Part shown: positions 24,133 through 33,343 of the stretch, in pieces
Position numbering within the stretch: the first letter of the stretch is position 1
Layout of the letters: every line of letters starts with the position of its first letter
Source: Streptomyces sp. NBC_00554
Lineage (GTDB): Bacteria; Actinomycetota; Actinomycetes; Streptomycetales; Streptomycetaceae
Length of the DNA stretch: 64,000 nucleotides
NCBI RefSeq assembly: GCF_041431135.1
Contig: NZ_CP107799.1
Span: 3,410,001 to 3,474,000 of the forward strand
Direction of reading: 5' to 3'
Program-made: the position numbers and the translations under genes
The notes under the pieces: generated by a model
Seen by the model: the letters and a program-made list of their open reading frames with translations, nothing else
What the model was told of the DNA's origin: nothing
Databases searched by the model: none

Positions 24133-26958
24133 ATGAGGCAGCAGGGCGCACACCCCGAAAACGCGGAGAGCACCTCCGCGGCCTCGTCACGCCCGGACAC
24201 CGGCGGGTCCGACGAGAAGGACACCGGCGAGGAGACCGCCGAGCCCACCTCCAAGGCCGGCGAAGAGCCCACGACCACGACGGACGACGAGCGCACCACT
24301 AAGACGTACGAAAACGAGAAACTGCAGGTCGAGCGGGACACCGACTGCTCGGACGAGGTCCACAACGACGAGGTCGAGGGCGACGAACCGCTGCTCCCCG
24401 CGCGCGTGCACCGTCCGTCCGATCTGATGCGCCTCCTGGTCGGGATCCTCGCGATCGCCGTGCTGCTCGCCATCGCCGCGTTCGCGCACGGCACCACATC
24501 GGGCCTCGAACAGGACATCAACAAGGGCACGGGCCAGGCACCCGATCTACTGATCAAGATCGCGGGTCTGGCTTCGAGTATCGCGATCCTCCTGGTGCCG
24601 GTCGCTTTCGCGATCGAGCGGCTGATCAAACGGGACGGACTGCGCATCGCCGACGGCGTCCTCGCCGCGGTCCTCGCACACGGAGTGACGCTCGCCACCG
24701 ACCTGTGGGTCGCGCAGGCCGCCCCGAACTCGATCCAGGAAGCACTCACCCAGCCCTCGCCGGGCGACATCCACGCCCTCACCGACCCGGTGCACGGCTA
24801 TCTCGCGCCGGTCATCGCGTACATGACGGCCGTCGGCATGTCCCGCAGACCGCGCTGGCGGGCGGTGCTGTGGGTGGTGCTGATGCTCGACGCGTTCTCG
24901 ATGCTGGTCACCGGCTACACGACGCCGTTCTCGATCATCCTGACCGTGCTGATCGGCTGGACCGTCGCGTACGGGACGCTGTACGCGGTCGGCTCGCCGA
25001 ACGTGCGCCCCACCGGGCGGACCCTGATGGCGGGCCTGCGGCACGTCGGCTTCCACCCGGTGACGGCGGCGCGCGAGGAGGCGCCGGAGTCCGCCGAGAG
25101 CGGCGACCGCGGCAGACGCTACTTCGTCACCCTGGAGGACGGCCCACCTCTGGATGTCACGGTGGTCGACCGTGAGCAGCAGGCGCAGGGCTTCTTCTAC
25201 CGCGCGTGGCGCCGGCTCACGCTGCGCGGCATCACCACACGCCGCAGCCTCCAGTCACTGCGCCAGGCTCTTGAGCAGGAAGCGCTGCTCGCGTACGCGG
25301 CCATCGCGGCCGGGGCCAACGCACCCAAGCTGATCGCGACCTCGGAGCTGGGTCCGGACGCCGTGATGCTCGTCTACGAGCACACCGGTGGCCACACCCT
25401 CGACTCGCTGCCCGACGAACTCATCACCGACGATCTCCTGCGCGAGACCTGGCATCAGGTGCAGTCGCTGCAGTCCCGGCGCATCGCGCACCGCAGGCTC
25501 GCGGGTGACGCGATTCTGGTGGATCGTTCCGGCACGGTGATCCTCACCGATCTGCGCGGCGGCGAGATCGCCGCCGGCGACCTGTTGCTGCGCATGGACA
25601 TCGCCCAGTTGGTCACCACACTGGGGCTTCGCGTGGGCGCCGAGCGCGCGGTGGCCTCGGCGGTCGGCGTACTCGGCCCGGACACGGTCGCCGACTGTCT
25701 GCCGATGCTCCAGCCCATCGCGCTGACGCGCGCCACGCGCGCGACGTTGCGAAAACTCGCCCGGGAGCGCGCACAGCGCGAGCGCGACGCGGTCCTTGAG
25801 GCTTCGCGGCAGGACAGGCTCGCCCGCGCCGAGGAGACCAAGGAAGACACCACACCCGTACTGGAAAAGCCCGCCAAGAAGTCCGTACGCGCGGAGCAGC
25901 GGGCCGAGAAGCGGGCGATCGACGAGGCGCTGGACGAGGCCCGCGAGGAGGATCTGCTCACCCAGATCCGCCACCAGGTGCTGTTGATCAGGCCCCAGGC
26001 ACCCGTCGAACCGGTCCGCCTGGAACGCGTCCGGCCGCGCACGCTGCTCAGTTTCATCGCCGGCGCGATCGGCGCGTACTTCCTGCTGACGCAGCTCACC
26101 CACATCGAATTCGGCACCCTCTTCGACGACGCCGAGTGGGGCTGGGTCGCCGCGGCGGTGCTGTTCTCGGCGCTGAGCTACTTCGCGGCGGCGATGAGCC
26201 TGCTCGGCTTCGTACCCGAGCGAGTGCCCTTCCTGCGCACCGTGGCGGCACAGGTGGCGGGCTCGTTCGTGAAGATCGTGGCACCCGCCGCGGTCGGCGG
26301 TGTGGCTCTGAACACGCGCTTCCTGCAACGCTCCGGGGTGCGGCCGGGGCTCGCGGTGGCCAGCGTCGGCGCCTCGCAGCTGTTCGGACTCGGCTGCCAC
26401 ATCTTGATGCTGCTCTCCTTCGGCTACCTGACCGGCACCGAGAAGACACCCTCCCTGTCACCGTCCCGCACGGTCATCGCCGGTCTGCTCACCGTCGCCG
26501 TACTGGTTCTCGTGGTGACGTCGGTGCCGTTCCTGCGCAAATTCGTCTCCACGCGCGTGAGGTCGCTGTTCGCGGGCGTCATTCCGCGCATGCTCGACGT
26601 GCTGCAGCGGCCGCAGAAGCTGATCACCGGCATCGGCGGCATGCTGCTGCTCACCGCCTGCTTCGTGATGTGCCTGGACGCGTCGATCCGCGCGTTCGGC
26701 CACGAGGAGACCCACACCCTCAGCCTCGCCAGCGTGGCCGTGGTCTTCCTCGCCGGTAACGCGCTCGGCTCGGCGGCACCGACCCCCGGCGGCGTCGGCG
26801 CGGTCGAGGCGACCCTCACGGTCGGCCTGATCGCCGTAGGCCTCCCGAAGGAGGTCGCGGCGCCCGCCGTGCTCCTGTACCGGCTGCTGACACTGTGGAT
26901 TCCGGTGCTACCGGGGTGGCTGTTCTTCAACCACCTGACGCGTAAGGGCGCGCTCTAG
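24133..26958 (+). CDS. Large membrane protein: pseudokinase-like domain plus LPG-synthase/flippase-like domain
   Basis: 941 residues from ATG 24133 (MRQQGAHPENAES; GAAGAG just upstream); GTG 24109 in frame is an alternative. Residues 1-90 are acidic and disordered. About five membrane helices span 95-290. Residues about 325-560 read like a protein-kinase fold, with LVYEHTGGHTLDSLP and IAHRRLAGDAILVD, but HRD has become HRR, and no ATP lysine is seen in VTVVDREQQ. A charged helical linker (560-630) leads to a C-terminal UPF0104 domain with seven or eight helices (GGVGAVEATLTVGL is diagnostic), the family of MprF-type lipid flippases. No tRNA-dependent synthase domain is present. It stands alone between short intergenic gaps. 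Confidence 0.85.
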   Translation: MRQQGAHPENAESTSAASSRPDTGGSDEKDTGEETAEPTSKAGEEPTTTTDDERTTKTYENEKLQVERDTDCSDEVHNDEVEGDEPLLPARVHRPSDLMRLLVGILAIAVLLAIAAFAHGTTSGLEQDINKGTGQAPDLLIKIAGLASSIAILLVPVAFAIERLIKRDGLRIADGVLAAVLAHGVTLATDLWVAQAAPNSIQEALTQPSPGDIHALTDPVHGYLAPVIAYMTAVGMSRRPRWRAVLWVVLMLDAFSMLVTGYTTPFSIILTVLIGWTVAYGTLYAVGSPNVRPTGRTLMAGLRHVGFHPVTAAREEAPESAESGDRGRRYFVTLEDGPPLDVTVVDREQQAQGFFYRAWRRLTLRGITTRRSLQSLRQALEQEALLAYAAIAAGANAPKLIATSELGPDAVMLVYEHTGGHTLDSLPDELITDDLLRETWHQVQSLQSRRIAHRRLAGDAILVDRSGTVILTDLRGGEIAAGDLLLRMDIAQLVTTLGLRVGAERAVASAVGVLGPDTVADCLPMLQPIALTRATRATLRKLARERAQRERDAVLEASRQDRLARAEETKEDTTPVLEKPAKKSVRAEQRAEKRAIDEALDEAREEDLLTQIRHQVLLIRPQAPVEPVRLERVRPRTLLSFIAGAIGAYFLLTQLTHIEFGTLFDDAEWGWVAAAVLFSALSYFAAAMSLLGFVPERVPFLRTVAAQVAGSFVKIVAPAAVGGVALNTRFLQRSGVRPGLAVASVGASQLFGLGCHILMLLSFGYLTGTEKTPSLSPSRTVIAGLLTVAVLVLVVTSVPFLRKFVSTRVRSLFAGVIPRMLDVLQRPQKLITGIGGMLLLTACFVMCLDASIRAFGHEETHTLSLASVAVVFLAGNALGSAAPTPGGVGAVEATLTVGLIAVGLPKEVAAPAVLLYRLLTLWIPVLPGWLFFNHLTRKGAL

Positions 26959-27092
26959 CCCGGGCACGCAGGGCCGTCTCGCACAGCGGCACGGCGCACC
27001 GTAGGGGCCCTTTCGTACGCGGCACAGCGCGTCCTCACCCACACGGCTCGCGCCCCGAGCGTCCCGCCCCGCACGACCGCAGGATGGGGAGC

Positions 27093-28637
27093 ATGCCGAA
27101 CCCTCCCCCGCTGCGCGCCGCTGCCTTGACCGTCGCTGCCGTCCTGTTGTCCTCCTTGATGACGGGCTGCGGCGATGACTCCAAGGACGAGGATCTGACG
27201 GCCCAGAAGCTGAGCTGGAAGGACTGCCCGGCGCCGTCCGCGTCCGAGGGCGGCGGGGATGCTCCCTCACCTCTGCCGGGCGGTTCGAAGTGGAAGTGCG
27301 CCACCTTGAAGGCACCCCTCGACTGGGCCGATCCCAAGGGCGACACGATCAAGCTCGCGCTGATCCGGGCCACGACGAGCGGCGACGAGAGCAAGCGCAT
27401 CGGCTCGCTCGTCTTCAACTTCGGGGGTCCCGGCGGCTCCGGCGTCACCACGCTGCCGGCCTTCGGCGAGGACTACGCGAAACTGCGCACCCGCTATGAC
27501 CTGGTGAGCTTCGACCCGCGCGGGGTCGGCCGCAGCGCCGGAGTGGAATGCGAGAGCGACGACCAGCTCGACGAGTACTTCCAGCAGGACGCCACCCCGG
27601 ACGACTCCGCCGAGCAGAAGGAACTGCTGGACAACACCAAGACGTTCAACGCGGCCTGTGAGAAGAACTCCGGCAAGACCCTCCCGCACCTGCGGACCAC
27701 GGACGCAGCCCGCGACATGGACCTGATGCGTCAGGTGCTCGGCGACGACAAGCTGTACTACTTCGGCATCTCGTACGGCACCGAACTCGGCGGCGTCTAC
27801 GCACATTTGTTCCCCAAGAACGTGGGACGTGCCGTCTTCGACGCGGTCGTCGACCCGACACAGACCTCAGAGCAGGGCTCTCTCGGCCAGGCCGAGGGCT
27901 TCCAGCTCGCGCTCGACAACTTCGCCGACGACTGCACCTCGAAGACCGAGGACTGCCCGATCGGCGACTCCGCGCAGGACGTCAAGGACCGCATCGCCAA
28001 GCTGCTCGCCGACCTCGACAGCAAGCCGATCCCCGGCGTCTTCCCGCGGCAGCTCACCCAGACCGCCGCGACCAACGGCATCGCGCAGGCCCTGTACTCG
28101 AAGGACTTCTGGGAGTACCTGACGGAGGGACTTGAACAGGCGTACGACGGTGACGGCAAGGTGCTGATGCTGCTGTCGGACTCGATGAACGGGCGCAACC
28201 AGAACGGGCAGTACAGCAACATCACCGCGGCGAACATCTCCATCAACTGCGCGGACGACAAACCGCGTTACACCGCCAACTATGTGGAGTCGAAGCTTCC
28301 GGAGTTCCGGGCCGCCTCGCCGCTGTTCGGCGACTATCTGGCCTGGGGCATGGTCAGCTGCACCGACTGGGCGGTGGCGGGCGCCGCCGGCCACCCCGAC
28401 GTGAGCGCTCCTGGCGCGGCGCCCGTCCTCGTGGTCGGCAACACCGGCGACCCGGCGACGCCGTACGAGGGAGCGAAGAAGATGGTGGACGCACTGGGCA
28501 AGGGAGTCGGTGTCGAGCTCACGTACAAGGGCCAGGGGCACGGCGCGTACGACAGCGGGAACAAGTGCGTGCAGGACGCGGTGAACGGCTATCTGCTGCA
28601 GGGGACCGTGCCGTCGGCCGGGACCGTCTGCTCCTAG
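27093..28637 (+). CDS. Secreted lipoprotein alpha/beta hydrolase, S33 tripeptidyl aminopeptidase-like
   Basis: 514 residues from ATG 27093, with AGGA eight bases upstream; ATG 27084 would be too close to any ribosome site. A lipoprotein signal ends in LMTGC (cysteine near residue 25). The alpha/beta hydrolase core has the oxyanion region FNFGGPGGSG, nucleophile GISYGTELGG, the aspartate in GNTGDPATP and the histidine in GQGHGAY. The C-terminal TAP-like domain is complete. The protein resembles Streptomyces SlpD/SlpE and tripeptidyl aminopeptidases that release N-terminal tripeptides outside the cell. A close paralogue follows 115 bases downstream. Substrate specificity cannot be inferred from sequence alone. 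Confidence 0.9.
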   Translation: MPNPPPLRAAALTVAAVLLSSLMTGCGDDSKDEDLTAQKLSWKDCPAPSASEGGGDAPSPLPGGSKWKCATLKAPLDWADPKGDTIKLALIRATTSGDESKRIGSLVFNFGGPGGSGVTTLPAFGEDYAKLRTRYDLVSFDPRGVGRSAGVECESDDQLDEYFQQDATPDDSAEQKELLDNTKTFNAACEKNSGKTLPHLRTTDAARDMDLMRQVLGDDKLYYFGISYGTELGGVYAHLFPKNVGRAVFDAVVDPTQTSEQGSLGQAEGFQLALDNFADDCTSKTEDCPIGDSAQDVKDRIAKLLADLDSKPIPGVFPRQLTQTAATNGIAQALYSKDFWEYLTEGLEQAYDGDGKVLMLLSDSMNGRNQNGQYSNITAANISINCADDKPRYTANYVESKLPEFRAASPLFGDYLAWGMVSCTDWAVAGAAGHPDVSAPGAAPVLVVGNTGDPATPYEGAKKMVDALGKGVGVELTYKGQGHGAYDSGNKCVQDAVNGYLLQGTVPSAGTVCS

Positions 28638-28752
28638 AAAGCCGCAGGTCAAACGGTTATCCACAGGCCGCGACGGTCGCGGCTCGACGGCGCCTAATAT
28701 GGCCTGCATGTGATCCGCGACTTCCGGCGGATCACGGCGAGGGGGGAAGCTC

Positions 28753-30306
28753 ATGACGCGATTCGCACGGTGGACGGCCGCGACCGCCGCCGCGTTGCTG
28801 GTGGCCGGCTGCGGCGGAGGCTCGTCCGGCGACGGCGAGAACGAGGGAAAGAACAGCGACAGCCCGTCGGCCGCCGCGCCCTCCTCCGCCACGCCGTCGG
28901 GGCTGCCCGCCGCACTCACCTCACAGAAGCTCGACTGGGGCCGTTGCAAGGCCACTTCGGACTCTCCCGCGCCAGGAAACGACTGGCAGTGCGCGACGCT
29001 CAAGGTGCCGCTGGACTACGCGAAACCCGACGGCGAGACGATAGGCCTCGCACTGATCCGCTCGAAGGCGAGCGGGGACAAGAGCGACCGCATCGGCTCA
29101 CTCCTGTTCAACTTCGGCGGCCCCGGCGGATCGGGCGTCTCCACGATGCCTTCGTACGAGAGTGTCGTCGGCCAGCTCCACGATCGGTACGACCTGGTGA
29201 GCTGGGACCCGCGCGGGGTCGCCGCCAGTGAAGGCGTGCGCTGCCGCAGCGACAAGGAGATCCAAGCCGCCGAGTCGGTGGACGCCACACCGGACGACGC
29301 GGCTGAGGAGACGGCGTACTTCGAGGACGCCGCCGACTTCGGCAAGGGCTGCGAGAAGGCCGCGGGCAAGCTGCTGTCGCACGTCTCGACGACCGACACG
29401 GCCCGCGACATGGACCTGATGCGCCAGGTCCTCGGCGACCAGAAGATGCACTACTTCGGTATCTCGTACGGCACCGAACTCGGCGGTGTGTACGCACACT
29501 TGTTCCCGAAGAACGTGGGACGCCTGGTGCTGGACGCCGTCGTCGACCCGAGCGCCGACACGGTGGGCCATGCCAAGAACCAGGCCCTGGGCTTCCAGCG
29601 CGCCCTGGACAACTACCTCACGTCCACGGGCCAGGACCCCAAGCAGGGTTCCCAGAAGATCGCGGACCTGCTGGAGAGGATCGACGCGAATCCGCTGGCG
29701 ACCTCTTCCGGACGCAAGCTCACACAGTCGCTGGCGCTCACCGGAATTGTGCTGCCGCTGTACAGCGAGCAGGGCTGGCCGACGCTGACCAGCGCGCTGA
29801 ACGCGGCCGAGGACGGAGACGGTTCGGAGCTGCTGGCCCTCGCCGACGGCTACAACGACCGTGACTCCTCGGGGAACTACGGCACGACGACCCATTCGCA
29901 ACGGGTCATATCGTGCTTGGACGACAAGCAGCGGCCGACTCCCGAGGAGACGAAGAAGCAGCTGGCCGAGTTCGAGAAGATCTCGCCCGTCTTCGGCGAC
30001 TTCCTGGGCTGGGACACGGCGGGCTGGTGCCACGACTGGCCGGTGGCCGGTCAGTTCGACAACCCGGAGGTCAGCGCGCCAGGAGCCGACCCCGTCCTGG
30101 TCGTCGGCAACACCGGGGACCCGGCGACGCCGTACGAGGGCGCCCGCAAGATGGCCGACGAACTGGGCAAGGGCGTCGGAGTGGAACTCACCTGGAAGGG
30201 CGAGGGCCATGGCGCGTACGGGAGTGGGAGCGACTGCGTCGACTCCACGGTGAACGGCTATCTGCTGAACGGGACGGTGCCGAAGGACGGCAAGGTCTGT
30301 TCATGA
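28753..30306 (+). CDS. Secreted lipoprotein alpha/beta hydrolase, paralogue of preceding gene
   Basis: 517 residues from ATG 28753 with gaggggggaag upstream. The lipobox is LLVAGC (cysteine near residue 20), followed by a Gly/Ser/Asn linker of about 30 residues. The catalytic set is the same as its neighbour: FNFGGPGGSG, GISYGTELGG, GNTGDPATP and GEGHGAY. About half of the sequence is shared, including long identical stretches around the nucleophile (TELGGVYAHLFPKNVG), so this is an old tandem duplication rather than a recent one. A TAATAT -10-like box occurs at 28695-28700, but no convincing -35 partner is seen. A bidirectional terminator follows immediately. Confidence 0.9.
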   Translation: MTRFARWTAATAAALLVAGCGGGSSGDGENEGKNSDSPSAAAPSSATPSGLPAALTSQKLDWGRCKATSDSPAPGNDWQCATLKVPLDYAKPDGETIGLALIRSKASGDKSDRIGSLLFNFGGPGGSGVSTMPSYESVVGQLHDRYDLVSWDPRGVAASEGVRCRSDKEIQAAESVDATPDDAAEETAYFEDAADFGKGCEKAAGKLLSHVSTTDTARDMDLMRQVLGDQKMHYFGISYGTELGGVYAHLFPKNVGRLVLDAVVDPSADTVGHAKNQALGFQRALDNYLTSTGQDPKQGSQKIADLLERIDANPLATSSGRKLTQSLALTGIVLPLYSEQGWPTLTSALNAAEDGDGSELLALADGYNDRDSSGNYGTTTHSQRVISCLDDKQRPTPEETKKQLAEFEKISPVFGDFLGWDTAGWCHDWPVAGQFDNPEVSAPGADPVLVVGNTGDPATPYEGARKMADELGKGVGVELTWKGEGHGAYGSGSDCVDSTVNGYLLNGTVPKDGKVCS

Positions 30307-30308
30307 CG

Positions 30309-30353
30309 ATGGCGGGGGTTCCGGGCACCCTCGGCGCCCGGAACCCCCGCCAT
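30309..30353. terminator. Perfect 18-bp stem terminator
   Basis: Arms 30309-30326 and 30336-30353 are exact reverse complements around a 9-base loop, starting three bases after the hydrolase stop. It separates the plus-strand hydrolase from the minus-strand moeZ. Confidence 0.85.
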
Positions 30354-30379
30354 CGGCGGAGCCACTGCTCAGTACATCG

Positions 30380-30405
30380 ACCGATGCACCGGCCTGTGCA
30401 TCGGT
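30380..30405 (-). terminator. 10-bp stem hairpin at the end of moeZ
   Basis: Arms 30380-30389 and 30396-30405 pair exactly around a 6-base loop. The right arm touches the last base of the moeZ stop codon, so in the moeZ direction it begins at once after the gene and probably works with the longer hairpin at 30309-30353. Confidence 0.6.
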
Positions 30406-31583
30406 CAGTACACCGGCTTGTCAGGCTCGATCTGGTGGACCCAGCCGATCACGCCGCCGCCGACGTGCACCGCGTCCGCGAAGCCCGCGGACTTCAGGAC
30501 CGCGAGGACTTCCGCACTGCGGACACCCGTCTTGCAGTGCAGGACGATCTTCTTGTCCTGCGGGAGAGTCTCCAGGGCGGTGCCCATGAGGAACTCGTTC
30601 TTCGGGATCAGCTTGGCGCCGGGGATCGAGACGATCTCGTACTCGTTGATCTCGCGGACGTCGATGATCTCGATGTTCTCGCCGTCGTCGATCCACTCCT
30701 TGAGCTGCTTGGGAGTGATCGTCGAGCCGGCGGCCGCCTCCTGGGCCTCCTCGGACACGACGCCGCAGAAGGCCTCGTAGTCGATGAGTTCGGTGACGGT
30801 CGGGTTCTCACCGCAGACCGCGCAGTTCGGGTCCTTGCGGACCTTGACCTGGCGGTACTGCATCTCCAGGGCGTCGTAGATCATCAGGCGGCCGACGAGG
30901 GGATCGCCGATGCCCGCGAGGAGCTTGATCGCCTCGTTGACCTGGATGGAGCCGATGGACGCGCACAGCACACCCAGGACGCCGCCCTCGGCGCAGGAGG
31001 GGACCATGCCCGGCGGCGGGGGCTCCGGGTAGAGGCAGCGGTAGCAGGGGCCGTGCTCGGACCAGAAGACCGAGGCCTGGCCGTCGAAGCGGTAGATCGA
31101 ACCCCATACGTACGGCTTGTTGAGGAGGACGGCCGCGTCGTTGACCAGGTAGCGGGTCGCGAAGTTGTCCGTGCCGTCGACGATCAGGTCGTACTGGCTG
31201 AAGATGTCCATCACGTTCTCGGCTTCGAGCCGCTCTTCGTGGAGGACGACGTTCACGTACGGGTTGATGCCAAGGACGGAGTCGCGGGCCGACTGGGCCT
31301 TGGAGCGGCCGATGTCCGCCTGGCTGTGGATGATCTGGCGCTGCAGGTTCGACTCGTCGACCTCGTCGAACTCCACGATGCCGAGCGTGCCCACGCCCGC
31401 GGCGGCCAGGTACATCAGCGCCGGCGATCCGAGGCCGCCGGCGCCCACACAGAGCACCTTGGCGTTCTTCAGCCGCTTCTGCCCGTCCATGCCCACATCG
31501 GGGATGATCAGGTGGCGGGAGTACCTGCGAACCTCGTCTACGGTGAGCTCAGATGCGGGCTCGACCAGGGGTGGCAGCGACAC
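30405..31583 (-). CDS. moeZ: Adenylyltransferase/sulfurtransferase MoeZ
   Basis: 392 residues from GTG 31583 with GGAG six bases upstream. The N-terminal E1-like domain (about 20-260) has VGAGGLGSPALMYLAAAG, the adenylation RQIIHSQADIGRSKA segment, DGTDNFATRYL, and zinc cysteines CYRC and CAVC. A C-terminal rhodanese domain (about 290-392) carries the active cysteine in CKTGVRS and the DVREINEYE motif. MoeZ activates the C-terminus of ThiS/MoaD-type carriers and thiolates them, serving molybdopterin, cysteine (CysO), thioquinolobactin-like and other sulfur pathways in actinomycetes. It is transcribed alone after a short gap from the spherulin-4 gene upstream, converging on the S33 hydrolases. 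Confidence 0.95.
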   Translation of the reverse strand: MSLPPLVEPASELTVDEVRRYSRHLIIPDVGMDGQKRLKNAKVLCVGAGGLGSPALMYLAAAGVGTLGIVEFDEVDESNLQRQIIHSQADIGRSKAQSARDSVLGINPYVNVVLHEERLEAENVMDIFSQYDLIVDGTDNFATRYLVNDAAVLLNKPYVWGSIYRFDGQASVFWSEHGPCYRCLYPEPPPPGMVPSCAEGGVLGVLCASIGSIQVNEAIKLLAGIGDPLVGRLMIYDALEMQYRQVKVRKDPNCAVCGENPTVTELIDYEAFCGVVSEEAQEAAAGSTITPKQLKEWIDDGENIEIIDVREINEYEIVSIPGAKLIPKNEFLMGTALETLPQDKKIVLHCKTGVRSAEVLAVLKSAGFADAVHVGGGVIGWVHQIEPDKPVY

Positions 31584-31646
31584 GGGGACTCCGTTGGTCG
31601 GTCAATCACTACAGTTGTTCTCCCCGTAACACTGCCACGCCCTTCT

Positions 31647-32396
31647 TCATTCCGAGACACCCGTTCCGATCCGCGAGACGATTTCGTCCCAGTAGCCGGG
31701 CATGGTCTCCCAGGGGTCGGCGCGGCCACCACGGTCCGTGCGGTCGGTGAAGTAGATCGTCGAGGCTCCCTGCCAGCGGGCGATACGCAGCGCCTCGTCG
31801 AGATGGCCGCGCGGTACGCCGTGCACGAAGTGGCAGAAGCGCTCGGGGGGATAGTCGGCGGTCCACTCGGCGACCTGCGACCAGCGGTAGTCGCTCCAGG
31901 GGCCGGAGAAGGTCACCAACTGGTCGGCGTTCTCGGCATATCCGGGGTACGGCTGGCTGCCGTGGCCCAGCACGATGTGCGCGCCGTCGAGGAGCGCGCG
32001 GAGTGTGGTGACCGTGCGGCGGACCTCGGGGAGCGCGGCGCGCTCGGTGGGGCAGCGGTCCAGGAGGAATCCGTCACACCGGTACCAGTCGAGATACCGG
32101 TGTGCATCGGAGACCAGCTCGCCGAGGGTGCGGGCGCCGTACGTGGCGTCCAGGTGTCCGAGGACGCGTACGCCGGCGTTGCGCAGTCGCCCGGCCGCCT
32201 CCAGGCAGTGCGGGTCGGGGCGGCTGCCGGGACCGTTGGCCACGTTCAGGACGACCCAGTGCAAGGGGGTGCCGGGGCGGGTGAGTTCGCCCCACTCCAC
32301 GGGAGCGACGAGGGGGTGTGCATAGCCGGGGATGCCGAAGCCGAGGCCTAAGTCCGTGCTCGCGGTGCCCGTTGCGGTGCTGGTCAGATACGGCAT
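31647..32396 (-). CDS. Spherulin-4 family (GH135-like) glycoside hydrolase
   Basis: 249 residues from ATG 32396, overlapping the end of the epimerase gene by 13 bases. The Spherulin4 fold is recognised from IPGYAHPL, the VVLNVANGPG strand-loop, HLDATYG, the DGFLLDRC catalytic-site strand, VHGVPRGH and IYFTDR. Spherulin-4 proteins include fungal Sph3 (GH135), which cleaves galactosaminogalactan, and they resemble the hydrolase domain of PelA. No signal peptide is seen, unlike Sph3, so the protein may be cytosolic or exported in another way, and hydrolase activity is inferred. Its position last in a run with an epimerase, a membrane protein and a PelF-like transferase suggests polysaccharide processing. 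Confidence 0.85.
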   Translation of the reverse strand: MPYLTSTATGTASTDLGLGFGIPGYAHPLVAPVEWGELTRPGTPLHWVVLNVANGPGSRPDPHCLEAAGRLRNAGVRVLGHLDATYGARTLGELVSDAHRYLDWYRCDGFLLDRCPTERAALPEVRRTVTTLRALLDGAHIVLGHGSQPYPGYAENADQLVTFSGPWSDYRWSQVAEWTADYPPERFCHFVHGVPRGHLDEALRIARWQGASTIYFTDRTDRGGRADPWETMPGYWDEIVSRIGTGVSE

Positions 32397-33343
32397 GCCG
32401 CCTCCATCCAGATGTCGGCGAGGGATTCCTCGAGGTTGATCCGGGGCCGCCAGCCGAGCCGGTCGCGTGCGGTGCGCACGTCGGCCTGCTGCCAGCTGCC
32501 GCAGCCGTCCGGATAGGGGTACGCGACCGGGGCCGCGTGGTCTGGTTCGCTTCGCGGGTGGCCGATGGATGGCCTGACGGGGCTGGGAGGTCCGTCGAGT
32601 TCGTGCAGCGCGCCGCCGTAGCCGGCGACGCGGGCGAGGACGGCGGCGGCGTCACGGAGCCGCACGGCTCGGCCCGAGCCGATGTTGATGACGCCCTGGG
32701 CGGCGGAGAGCGAGGCGGCGTGGACGGCGCGGGCCACATCGCGTACGTCGATGAAGTCGCGTTGGACGCCGAGTCCGCCGAGTTTGAGTTCTCCGTCGCC
32801 GGACTGCATGGCGCGGCGCAGGGCCTCGGCGAGGCGGCCGAGCGGGGATCCGGCCGGGGTGCCTGGCCCCGCGGGTGAGAACACCCGGAGCACGACGGCG
32901 TCCAGGCCGGACCCGAGGACGAGTTCGGTGGCGGCGAGCTTGCTCACGCCGTAGGGGCCGCCCGGGCGCGGCACCGCGTCCTCGGCCGTCGAGGAGCCGG
33001 GCTGGCTGGGCCCGTACTCGGCGCCGCAGCCGAGTTGCACGAGTCGTGCCCCGCAGCCGCTGCGGCGGAGGGCCTCGCAGACGGTGGCGACGGCGACAGT
33101 GTTGTGGCGGGTGAGTTCGCGGGCGCCGCCGCGGGTGGCGCCGGCGCAGTTGACGACGACTCCGGGGTGTACCGCGTCCAGGAAGCGGGTGAGCGCGCCC
33201 GGGCTGCCCGAGGCGAGGTCGAACCGTACGTCGGCGTCGTCGCCCCGGCCGAGCGCGGTGAGCTGCACGGCCGGGTCGGCGAGCAGCCTGTCGGCGACGA
33301 AGCGGCCGAGGTATCCGTTGGCTCCGATCAGCAGGACCCTCAT
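32384..33343 (-). CDS. NAD-dependent sugar epimerase/dehydratase
   Basis: 319 residues from ATG 33343. It has an extended SDR: GANGYLGRFVAD at residues 8-19 as the nucleotide site, VVNCAGATRGG, and the active-site motif PYGVSKLAATE (YxxxK). RDFIDVRDVARAVHAA and NIGSGRAVRLRD are typical of GalE/RmlD-type enzymes. It likely makes or interconverts a nucleotide sugar. The start ATG overlaps the stop of a 15-codon leader peptide (ATGA), and its stop overlaps the spherulin-4 gene, so translation of all three is linked. It is separated by 285 bases from the membrane-protein gene upstream, where a second promoter may lie. The substrate cannot be read from the sequence. Confidence 0.9.
   Translation of the reverse strand: MRVLLIGANGYLGRFVADRLLADPAVQLTALGRGDDADVRFDLASGSPGALTRFLDAVHPGVVVNCAGATRGGARELTRHNTVAVATVCEALRRSGCGARLVQLGCGAEYGPSQPGSSTAEDAVPRPGGPYGVSKLAATELVLGSGLDAVVLRVFSPAGPGTPAGSPLGRLAEALRRAMQSGDGELKLGGLGVQRDFIDVRDVARAVHAASLSAAQGVINIGSGRAVRLRDAAAVLARVAGYGGALHELDGPPSPVRPSIGHPRSEPDHAAPVAYPYPDGCGSWQQADVRTARDRLGWRPRINLEESLADIWMEAACRI

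Noticed and set aside
24547..25056. Minus-strand open frame rich in Arg/Asp/His opposite the flippase-like gene
   Set aside because: Composition is typical of antisense GC-rich frames and the plus-strand protein has coherent membrane helices there.
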